Assembly (NCBI RefSeq): GCF_031312535.1
Contig: NZ_CP133594.1
Span: 496,001-560,000, forward strand
Direction: 5' to 3'
DNA: 64,000 bases
DNA from: Methanolobus mangrovi
GTDB taxonomy: Archaea > Halobacteriota > Methanosarcinia > Methanosarcinales > Methanosarcinaceae
The notes under the pieces were generated by a model. It was given only the letters and a program-made list of their open reading frames with translations, ran no database searches and was not told where the DNA came from. A program made the position numbers and the translations under genes. Positions 9,048-15,746 of this stretch are shown here, piece by piece. Positions within the stretch are counted from its first letter, which is position 1. Every line of letters starts with the position of its first letter.

Positions 9048-10238
9048 TCAACTGAGTCCCACGTTCAGTTTTAATAATGTCTTCCTGACAGGTTCCGGAA
9101 GTTGTCCACACTGGATGGCTTTCATCTGTTCCGGAGTTATCATTTTGATGGCTGTGGACATAAGCCTGTCGGAAAGCATGAGCTTGTCCATTAGTTTGCG
9201 GACATAGACTGCAGTCTTTATCTCAAGTCCCATCTGCTGTCGCCATCGGGTCTCATAGTCCTGAAGCTGGCATTTACCTGCCAGGAATTCAGCAGCAGTC
9301 TCACCTGCAAGTTTGCCCCCGACCATTGCGGTTGATATGCCGCCTCCATTGGTTGCGATTATATGGCCGGCAGCATCTCCTGCCAGAAGTGTATTATGAT
9401 TTGCAGTTACTTTTGGTGCTCCACCTACGGGCACGAGTCCTGCTACAACGGAAGTGATGGATGCTCCACTGAGCTTTTCACTGGCTATGGGGTGCTTGTA
9501 CATGAAACGTTCCAGATAATCCCTGGCACAGAGGTGTTGTTCGAAAAGAGCTTCCCTGATGCCGACACCGATGTTTGCTGTGTCGCCTCCCTGGGAGATT
9601 ATCCATGCGTATCCACCGGGGACATAATCTTTGCCGAAGTACATTTCCACAGCGTCTTTGTCTACGTCTACGCCAGCAAGCTCATATTCAAAGGCAATGC
9701 CCGTTCCCATGGGGTCATCATCACGCAACATGTTGTTGGCTTTTCCTACGATTGAGTTGGGACCGTCTGCTCCTATGATCACTTTGCCTTCTACTTCGAA
9801 TTCGCCGAATGCTCCGTCCATGAAGAGTTTTGTGCCTTCTACTTCGGTGACATTTGTTCCGACAAGTATGTGTGCTCCGGCTTTACCTGCTTCTTTTGCG
9901 AGATGTTTGTCAAAGCGTCTTCTGTCAATGGCATCGGCATCCACATCAAAACCTTTGGATATGCCATTCGGAGCTATGAAACGCTGGTATGAGGCTGTTG
10001 CGTGTATGCAGTTTGAAGGGATCTCTTCAAGGGTGACAGGAAGTTCTGCATTAGGTACGAGTTCCTGCAGAATGGGATAATGGGGGAGGAAGCCTCCACA
10101 TTGCAGTGGTACTCCTATGTCCTTTTTCTTTTCTATCAGGAGTACGGAGAGGTCTTTTTCAGCTGCGTACATGGCTGCTGTGGAGCCGGCTGGCCCAGCA
10201 CCCACAATGATTATGTCATATGAGTCTTCAGGTTTCAT
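9048..10238 (-). CDS. Geranylgeranyl reductase family FAD protein
   Basis: A 396-residue flavoprotein. The N-terminal FAD motif is GAGPAGSTAAMYAAE (residues 13-27), a mid GADGPNS motif binds FAD, and LAGDAAGHIIATNGGGI is the typical C-terminal FAD site of digeranylgeranylglycerophospholipid reductases. These enzymes saturate the isoprenoid chains of archaeal membrane lipids at the membrane. Methanosarcinales encode several paralogues, so whether this one works on archaetidic lipids or on another isoprenoid such as methanophenazine is unresolved. Confidence 0.87.
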   Translation of the reverse strand: MKPEDSYDIIIVGAGPAGSTAAMYAAEKDLSVLLIEKKKDIGVPLQCGGFLPHYPILQELVPNAELPVTLEEIPSNCIHATASYQRFIAPNGISKGFDVDADAIDRRRFDKHLAKEAGKAGAHILVGTNVTEVEGTKLFMDGAFGEFEVEGKVIIGADGPNSIVGKANNMLRDDDPMGTGIAFEYELAGVDVDKDAVEMYFGKDYVPGGYAWIISQGGDTANIGVGIREALFEQHLCARDYLERFMYKHPIASEKLSGASITSVVAGLVPVGGAPKVTANHNTLLAGDAAGHIIATNGGGISTAMVGGKLAGETAAEFLAGKCQLQDYETRWRQQMGLEIKTAVYVRKLMDKLMLSDRLMSTAIKMITPEQMKAIQCGQLPEPVRKTLLKLNVGLS

Positions 10239-10377
10239 GTCTGTTTTTTGGGTTGATTAGATAAGAGTGTTTTACAGGGTGATATTGCACCCGCGGGTCT
10301 TTTGCCTATGGCTCAATATACTTATCAAGAACCACATTCTATTAGATATATCTAACTATTATCTAATATTATCCATT

Positions 10378-11130
10378 ATGGTGAGAGATATGATAAGGGA
10401 ACACAGGAACAATGTCTGGGTAATACGTACAGGTTATTGCGGTCAGCAGGAGGCTGCTTGTCTTGAGAATGGCTATGTCTCGTTTGACCTGAACCTGCAT
10501 ATCACTGACCTGTTCGGGAAGGAATTGCTGGAGATGAAGAACCAGCCACAAGATTATAAAAGGTATCTGCATTTCGGGGATAAGTATAGGGATTTTGACC
10601 AGAGGTTCAGGAAAGAGTTCGAGGATGCCCTTAAGAATGTCGATTATTCTGCTGACAGGCCTGAGGTAGTAAAGAAGATGAAGCGGCTTAACAGCAAGCT
10701 GAAGCAGTTCGATGAGGAGGTTAAGCAGTTCGATGCTACCATGCGGAAGTTTGATGATTTTGAGAGGCTGGAACAGATGAAAAAAGCCCTGGTCACCAGG
10801 CTTAGTTCTCCTCCTATAAACCTGCTTGAAAGCTGGGCAAAGGATGTGCTTCACTTTACCAATGATATAAGGATCTATGATCTTGTTGTACTACCCATCA
10901 TGTCTGAACAAAAGGTGGCAATTGGCAGGGTAAAGGATCATTACCAGTATCGTGAGGGAAAAGGTGTTCTGAGTCATCACAGAAGGGTTGACTGGCATGA
11001 TACGAGGGTTCCTATTGAGAATATGTTCTTCGGTTTTGAAAAGATACTGGAATCGGATTCATCTATTACGCTTCTTGATGGTGATGAGCGGGAGTTTGTC
11101 TTGGGTATTGTCATTGATGATACTTTTTAA
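10378..11130 (+). CDS. Protein with restriction-endonuclease-type N-terminal recognition domain and charged insert
   Basis: A 250-residue protein. Its two ends, VWVIRTGYCGQQEAACLENGY and IGRVKDHYQY/SHHRRVDWHDTRVP, resemble the accessory domain at the N-terminus of many predicted Mrr-type restriction endonucleases. Here the domain is split by a Lys/Asp-rich coiled-coil-like insert (residues ~85-150), and no PD-(D/E)xK nuclease core is visible. The ATG at 10378 was chosen because the upstream extension is hydrophobic and lies over a TATA-like region. It may be a lone DNA-reading protein or a domesticated fragment; function is unknown. Confidence 0.65.
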   Translation: MVRDMIREHRNNVWVIRTGYCGQQEAACLENGYVSFDLNLHITDLFGKELLEMKNQPQDYKRYLHFGDKYRDFDQRFRKEFEDALKNVDYSADRPEVVKKMKRLNSKLKQFDEEVKQFDATMRKFDDFERLEQMKKALVTRLSSPPINLLESWAKDVLHFTNDIRIYDLVVLPIMSEQKVAIGRVKDHYQYREGKGVLSHHRRVDWHDTRVPIENMFFGFEKILESDSSITLLDGDEREFVLGIVIDDTF

Positions 11131-11258
11131 TCTTTTTTTGTGATTTGCTGGCAAAAGATTCTTAAAGACATATGAGTATAGCGTGCAGGTAATTCAATTC
11201 ATAGATTTTATCAATGAATCTGACTATTAATCTAATAACTAATACTGAGTTGATCGAT

Positions 11259-12011
11259 TTGGCAATTGAGAAAGGCGATTTCATAAAAATAAACTATACC
11301 GGTAAGTTCAATGAAGGACAGATCTTTGACACAACCGATGAACAGCTTGCAAAGGACAATGGCATCTACAATCCACGCGGTGTTTACGGTGGAGATGTTG
11401 TAATTGTTGGCTCCGGCCACACTATTAAGGGTCTTGATGAGGATTTCGTTGGTAAGGAAGTCGGATATACCGGTTCCATTACAATAGCTCCTGAGAAGGC
11501 ATTCGGTCCACACAATCCTGCTCTTGTTGAGACAGTTTCCATTACAAAGCTCACTGAGCAGTTCAAGGACCAGAGGCCATACCAGGGAATGCCTGTGGAA
11601 CTTAACGGAAGGCGCGGTGTCATTGTACAGATCATTGGCCGCAGGGTACGCGTAGACCTCAACCATGCTCTTGCAGGTAAGGAAGTCGAGTACGAGTACA
11701 CCATCGAAGAGAAGATCGAGGACAAGATCGCTAAGGCACAGGGCCTTCTTTCACTCTACACCGGAATGCCTGAGATCGAGATAGAAGTAACTGATGATGT
11801 TATCAGAGTATTCACTCCTATCGAGCTCGGATTCAACCAGAGATGGATGGTCTCAAAGCTTACCATCGCAAGCGAACTTATTGACAAGCTCGGCATTCCT
11901 AACCTGGAATACGTCGAGAAGCACCCATACGTTCCTCCAACCGCTGTGACAGAGGCAGAAGCCCCTGAAGCTCCTGCAGAGGAAGAAAAAGCTGAAGCAA
12001 CAGAGGAATAA
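11259..12011 (+). CDS. FKBP-type peptidyl-prolyl cis-trans isomerase (long archaeal form)
   Basis: A 250-residue FKBP-domain protein with a SlyD-like insert-in-flap domain. Visible are the FKBP start GDFIKINYTGKFNEGQIFDTT, the GSGHTIKGLDEDFVGK strand, and the C-terminal extension typical of archaeal long FKBPs (LYTGMPEIEIEV), ending in an Ala/Glu-rich tail. It assists protein folding in the cytosol. The TTG at 11259 (LAIEKGDFIK) was chosen from family N-termini; an ATG at 11214 gives a 15-residue extension and cannot be excluded. Confidence 0.88.
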   Translation: MAIEKGDFIKINYTGKFNEGQIFDTTDEQLAKDNGIYNPRGVYGGDVVIVGSGHTIKGLDEDFVGKEVGYTGSITIAPEKAFGPHNPALVETVSITKLTEQFKDQRPYQGMPVELNGRRGVIVQIIGRRVRVDLNHALAGKEVEYEYTIEEKIEDKIAKAQGLLSLYTGMPEIEIEVTDDVIRVFTPIELGFNQRWMVSKLTIASELIDKLGIPNLEYVEKHPYVPPTAVTEAEAPEAPAEEEKAEATEE

Positions 12012-12120
12012 TCTTCCTCTTTTCCCTTCACTTATATATCCCCTCCACATAAATTACATAATTTACTAAAAATCTCTCTCAAAATCAAAGACAATTACTG
12101 TCAATATCGATTTTGAATCA

Positions 12121-12136
12121 AAACCCTTATATCTTA
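12121..12136 (+). promoter_or_regulatory. Archaeal TATA/BRE promoter of tRNA-Ser
   Basis: The run AAACCCTTATATCTTA contains an A/T-rich TATA box preceded by a purine/C BRE-like element and lies about 30 bp upstream of the tRNA start, the normal spacing for archaeal transcription. Confidence 0.6.
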
Positions 12137-12163
12137 GGTCGCTATTAAGATACCATCCGACAT

Positions 12164-12249
12164 GCTGAGGTAGCCAAGTGGACTACGGCGCCGGTCTTGA
12201 AAACCGGTAGTGCTAACGCGCTGCAAGAGTTCGAATCTCTTCCTCAGCG
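12164..12249 (+). tRNA. tRNA-Ser (anticodon UGA)
   Basis: The 86-nt sequence folds as a class II tRNA: acceptor GCTGAGG pairs with CCTCAGC, the anticodon loop is CTTGAAA giving UGA, a long variable arm (GTGCTAACGCGC) marks serine, and the T-arm is AGAG TTCGAAT CTCT. CCA is not encoded. The integrase gene 78 bp downstream indicates that the 3' end of this tRNA is the attachment site of the provirus, which rebuilt the gene on integration. Confidence 0.95.
12222..12249 (+). other. Candidate attL (3' end of tRNA-Ser)
   Basis: Tyrosine-integrase elements commonly recombine in the T-arm/acceptor half of tRNA genes. The integrase lies directly adjacent and reads away from the tRNA, the usual arrangement for attL. 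I could not find a second copy of this T-arm-plus-acceptor segment in the window, so the distal att site is probably beyond 64 kb or has decayed. Confidence 0.5.
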
Positions 12250-12296
12250 TTATACTCGTTGTTCAGAGCCCCACACTTTCACCGTGCTTACAAAAA

Positions 12297-12311
12297 CCCA
12301 TTATATATGGG
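12297..12311. promoter_or_regulatory. Palindromic TATA box of the integrase promoter
   Basis: CCCAT-TATAT-ATGGG is a perfect 5-bp inverted repeat centred on a TATA box. It lies 17 bp upstream of the integrase ATG, so the transcript would be nearly leaderless. A dimeric repressor bound to the palindrome would block TBP, giving a simple way to silence integrase; that role is inferred. Confidence 0.45.
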
Positions 12312-12327
12312 AGTGGAAGTGTGACTC

Positions 12328-13536
12328 ATGGAATTATACGACTATAACAAAAAGATTGCCAATGCTGAAAATCTTATTTTGAATTCTCCTTACTCTGAAA
12401 AGAACAAAGAGCTTATCTTCGAGTTTGTAAATGTGCTCTATGCAGAAGGCATATCAACTGCTCGCGTTTTGAAATATCTTAGTTCTCTCCATAATCTGTC
12501 AAAGTGGTTCAATAAACCTTTTCCGGAAATTACCAAAACAGATGTTTATAAATTGGTAGGTGATCTGGAAAGGTCCGATCGTAGTGTTTGGACCAAACGA
12601 GACTATCGCGTTGTTTTGAAAAGGTTCTTTAGATGGATGAACAATGACAAAGATCCAGAGATTACTGCATGGATCTCTACAAATGTCAAGCAAAAAGACC
12701 GTAAGATGCCTGAAGAACTACTCACTGAAGAAGAAGTCAAGAAAATGCTCGAGGTTGCAGAGCACCCTAGGGATGCTGCAATTGTAGCTGTTTGGTATGA
12801 TTCTGGGGGACGTGTTGGTGAGAATGGTACTCGCAGCATCAAACATATTGGATTTGATCAATATGGTTCCTACGAGATTGTAAAAGGCAAAACAGGAATG
12901 CGTAGAGTTAGATTGGTTATGTCAACTCCTTACATTGCAGCATGGCTTTCAATTCATCCGATGAAAAATGATCCAGAGGCCCCTCTTTGGGTAAACATCG
13001 GTAGACATTCTCATGGAAAACCAATGAAATATGATGCAATCCGGATGGTTCTCAAAAGATTGGCTAAAAAAGCAGGAATAAAAAAGCGAGTATATCCTCA
13101 TCTTTTCAGACATACAAGAGCCACAGAATTAGCAAACCATCTTACCCAAGCACAAATGGAATCCCATCTTGGATGGATACATGGATCGGATATGCCTGGA
13201 ACATACATTCATTTGTCCGGTCAACAAGTGGATGATGCTATATTGAGTATATATGGATTGGTTAAAGACGAAGATAGAAAGCCGATACTTACATCTGTGA
13301 ACTGTCCACGTTGCAAGACCATGAATGGGCCAACATCCGATTTCTGCTGTAGTTGTGGAATGGCACTCAATGCATCTGCAGCAACTAATATCGATGACAT
13401 GCAACAGTTGGGTATGCAGTTGCTTCTTGAAATAGGAGCAAAGGATCCAAAGGATGTCCGGGAGTTGCAGGGATATCTGGGTAAATTGAAGGAAGTGTTG
13501 TCTGACAACAGCTCAGCTTCAATAAGTGACGAGTAG
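12328..13536 (+). CDS. int: Tyrosine recombinase/integrase with C-terminal zinc ribbon
   Basis: A 402-residue site-specific recombinase. The N-terminal SAM-like core-binding domain covers residues ~15-110. Catalytic residues of the tyrosine recombinase fold are visible: Arg162 (GGRVGE), Lys near 177 (KGKTG), His258 and Arg261 (HLFRH), and nucleophile Tyr283 (GTYIHL). The C-terminus adds a zinc ribbon with Cys316, Cys319, Cys330 and Cys333, seen in other archaeal integrases. It is placed next to tRNA-Ser and transcribed inward from attL. It catalyses integration and excision of the provirus. The sequence after Arg162 (ENGTRSIKHIGF) departs from the usual RxGEl pattern, but the core is intact. 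Confidence 0.93.
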   Translation: MELYDYNKKIANAENLILNSPYSEKNKELIFEFVNVLYAEGISTARVLKYLSSLHNLSKWFNKPFPEITKTDVYKLVGDLERSDRSVWTKRDYRVVLKRFFRWMNNDKDPEITAWISTNVKQKDRKMPEELLTEEEVKKMLEVAEHPRDAAIVAVWYDSGGRVGENGTRSIKHIGFDQYGSYEIVKGKTGMRRVRLVMSTPYIAAWLSIHPMKNDPEAPLWVNIGRHSHGKPMKYDAIRMVLKRLAKKAGIKKRVYPHLFRHTRATELANHLTQAQMESHLGWIHGSDMPGTYIHLSGQQVDDAILSIYGLVKDEDRKPILTSVNCPRCKTMNGPTSDFCCSCGMALNASAATNIDDMQQLGMQLLLEIGAKDPKDVRELQGYLGKLKEVLSDNSSASISDE

Positions 13537-13544
13537 ATTCACGT

Positions 13545-13651
13545 GAGCTATGGGTCTGTAGTGGATTCTATGTATGTGTCTCCTTGATTGAATATTTGCA
13601 CTTCCCGTTCCGTCCCCTGTGCGATTTCTAAAGGTACAGATTTTTGTCCTC
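13545..13651 (-). other. Protein-like -1 frame extension of the tail fibre gene
   Basis: Immediately past the TAA (13652-13654) of the tail-fibre gene, the -1 reading frame is open for 35 codons and looks like protein (SVPLEIAQGTEREVQIFN ... ESTTDP) down to TAG at 13545-13547. No start codon lies in this frame near the junction, so it is not an obvious independent gene. It may be the original C-terminus separated by a frameshift, or be reached by -1 recoding. Confidence 0.35.
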
Positions 13652-14899
13652 TTATGCCTTCACCACGCTGGCTGTTCCTATCCTGTCGTCCGTGGTCAGG
13701 TAGTCCGCTGGCGAATATCTGAGCCCGGTCTTTATGTCTGCAATTCCACCACCACCACCTGCTGCAATGGCCATAAGTTCTGTGTACCAAGCCGTGCCGG
13801 TGCTCTGTGCCGGTGCTACGATGGTGGCCATATTATCCCTTGCCGTTTCCCCTGCGATCGACCCAGCGGTTGCCTGGATGTCTATAAATTCATGTATTGT
13901 CGCCGCTACTATGCTGGCCGATGTTCTGGTGGTCTGATGCAGGCCATATTGTGAAATATCGACGGCCGCTTGGCTCATTGAATTGGCGAGAAGATGTGGG
14001 ATATCCTCCTCGTCTAATATTTCGGCTATTATAAACGACCTAGAGCTTGCTTGGATAGATATCCCGGCGGACATTTCGTAGTCGATGCTTGCCTGGGCGG
14101 CTATTTCCACGCTCGTCGTTTCGTCAGGGTTTATGGTGCTGCCGATGGCCCCGGCTGTGGTTGCAACGGTGCCTATTGTCACCGCTGTCGTGTCGACGCT
14201 GGCCAAACTGCCAGACGTGGCTGAAATGGAGTCGATGGTTGGTGTCGGTGCCGGGGTTAGTGCGATTACTGTACCGTTAAATCCTCTATCATATTTTTTA
14301 GGGGTTACATTTGCGGTCCCGGTTGATCCTGCCGGGTCGACAATGCTGTCACCCACGCCTATCGTCAGCGATATTCCGTAAGAATCCGAGCCGGTTCCAG
14401 CTGTTGCATCGTCTACGGCTTCGGTGACCGTCATATTTTGGGAGGTCCAGCCGCTGTAGGTGTAGTTGTCATTTGCTGCAACGACCCACAATGGCTTACA
14501 ACCGTCCACGGTGGTGGTCTGCCCACCAATTGTTAGCGGTGAGGCCGAGCCTATTGCTGGCCAGTGTTGAAAAACGTTAATAGGGGCCGATGGGTTTATG
14601 CCCCTAAAGGCAATAACCTGGCCGATCGAGCTCGATCCACCTCCATAAAATTCAGGGGCTGTTTCGTCTGATGTTGCTATTTTCCAGGATATCTTTATCC
14701 AGCACGAAACCTCACCGGTCCCGTACACCGTCGCTACAAATGTCGTCCACCCGGAAGGGGTGGCGTTATGGGTTTGTTTCGCTAATTGGAACAATAACAA
14801 CAGATCCCCTTCCTGCCAGCCTGCAGGCAAGCCTGGGGATAGGGTTACTGCGTATCCGTCCGCGAACGTGCCAGTGCCTATGTAGGAAACACTTGCCAT
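13652..14899 (-). CDS. Putative tail fibre / receptor-binding protein
   Basis: A 415-residue Gly/Ser/Thr/Ala-rich, low-charge protein at the distal end of the tail operon. The N-terminal half (SVSYIGTGTFADGYAVTLSPG ... GWTTFVA) looks like a concanavalin-like or adhesin beta-sandwich of phage fibres, followed by an Ala/Thr-rich repetitive section (residues ~205-300) with ISATSGSLASVDTT-type units. Position and composition argue for a host-binding tail fibre. It is visibly more GC-rich than surrounding genes. A -1 frame extension follows the stop. The precise fold is not established. Confidence 0.6.
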   Translation of the reverse strand: MASVSYIGTGTFADGYAVTLSPGLPAGWQEGDLLLLFQLAKQTHNATPSGWTTFVATVYGTGEVSCWIKISWKIATSDETAPEFYGGGSSSIGQVIAFRGINPSAPINVFQHWPAIGSASPLTIGGQTTTVDGCKPLWVVAANDNYTYSGWTSQNMTVTEAVDDATAGTGSDSYGISLTIGVGDSIVDPAGSTGTANVTPKKYDRGFNGTVIALTPAPTPTIDSISATSGSLASVDTTAVTIGTVATTAGAIGSTINPDETTSVEIAAQASIDYEMSAGISIQASSRSFIIAEILDEEDIPHLLANSMSQAAVDISQYGLHQTTRTSASIVAATIHEFIDIQATAGSIAGETARDNMATIVAPAQSTGTAWYTELMAIAAGGGGGIADIKTGLRYSPADYLTTDDRIGTASVVKA

Positions 14900-14914
14900 T
14901 CAATCCCCAGGGGT

Positions 14915-15283
14915 TTAGACTCTCTGCTGGGTGTGCGTGACGGTAATTGTGACACTCTCTCCGTCAACGTAGTTCTTGTCCGCGGTCAGAACATTTCTGA
15001 TAAGCATGTCATCGCTCGCGTTAAATATGGCGATTTCCCTTATTGTAACGGCTCCGGTGAAGTTGAAGGTGTGAACCCATTTGGTGACCCCAGTTGCCTC
15101 GGTTGCCGGCGCTGTTATCGTCCCCGCTACGTCCCTGGCCGAACCGTTCAGTGTGTTCTCTGACCCTAGGGCGGTGTCGGTGGTTGCTTCTGCTGTGCTG
15201 CTGCTGCCTGTCGCCATGTAGGTAAAATCGGAGGCGATGAGGTTTGCGACCCTGTCGAGTCCTGCATCTGGTATTGTTGTCAT
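14915..15283 (-). CDS. Phage tail-fibre-like structural protein
   Basis: A 122-residue protein with the pattern VTIREIAIFNASDDMLIRNVL near residues 79-99, typical of small phage tail or fibre proteins in which an IxEIGIFN segment precedes a short beta strand. The N-terminus is Ala/Thr/Ser-rich. Its ATG overlaps the stop of the preceding small gene (ATGA), indicating translational coupling in the tail operon. It probably forms part of the tail tip or fibre base; this is inference. Confidence 0.6.
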   Translation of the reverse strand: MTTIPDAGLDRVANLIASDFTYMATGSSSTAEATTDTALGSENTLNGSARDVAGTITAPATEATGVTKWVHTFNFTGAVTIREIAIFNASDDMLIRNVLTADKNYVDGESVTITVTHTQQRV

Positions 15284-15417
15284 TTATTTTCCTCCTGTGG
15301 TCTTTTCGTTGTCTCTGTGCCATCCGGGTGGATGGTCGTGATCTCTGTTACTTTTCCGGTATTGTCTATTCTCTTCAATTCGATAGTGTATTCACTTCCT
15401 GTTCTTGGATTCTTCAT
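15280..15417 (-). CDS. Small tail-operon protein
   Basis: A 45-residue ORF, MKNPRTGSEYTIELKRIDN... ending RPQEENK. Both ends show ATGA stop-start overlaps: its ATG overlaps the stop of the 110-residue gene, and its TGA overlaps the start of the next. These couplings make it a convincing small gene. It reads like a short beta-rich protein (VTEITTIHPDGTETTK). Function is unknown. Confidence 0.65.
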   Translation of the reverse strand: MKNPRTGSEYTIELKRIDNTGKVTEITTIHPDGTETTKRPQEENK

Positions 15418-15746
15418 GATGTCTCCCTCTGGAATGTGATCGTGTACGTGTATTTTCCGCTACCCCATAGCACTTCTTTGTAGGAAAACGGGGGTGTGAT
15501 GTAACAATTGGTGATGTTTTCTAAACCATCTGTCAGGGTTCCCTTGATCCCGATCTTCGCTAATAGTGCTGTGATTTCGGACAAACTTTCGGTGTAGCAT
15601 TCGTAGGTCCTGGAAAATCTCTGCTCGCTGCTTGCTTGTATGGATACCTTGCCTGACAGAAGGGTGGTTGCATTAAATTCGAAATCTATTATCTTCTCAG
15701 GAATAAGCCTTGGACTAAAGGGAATGCCATCGAACGTCGTTGCCAT
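15414..15746 (-). CDS. Putative distal tail protein
   Basis: A 110-residue beta-rich protein without recognised motifs, located immediately downstream of the tape measure gene, where siphoviruses place distal-tail components. It has alternating strands (KVSIQASSEQRFSRTYECY, KYTYTITFQRE). It is much shorter than a standard Dit protein. It lies in the coupled tail operon, 1 bp after the tape measure stop. Confidence 0.5.
   Translation of the reverse strand: MATTFDGIPFSPRLIPEKIIDFEFNATTLLSGKVSIQASSEQRFSRTYECYTESLSEITALLAKIGIKGTLTDGLENITNCYITPPFSYKEVLWGSGKYTYTITFQRETS

Noticed and set aside
13548-13790. 80-codon minus-strand ORF at the end of the tail-fibre gene as an independent gene
   Set aside because: Its first half is out-of-frame reading of the fibre gene with Trp/Arg-rich junk; only the last 35 codons look like protein, so it is reported as a -1 extension instead.
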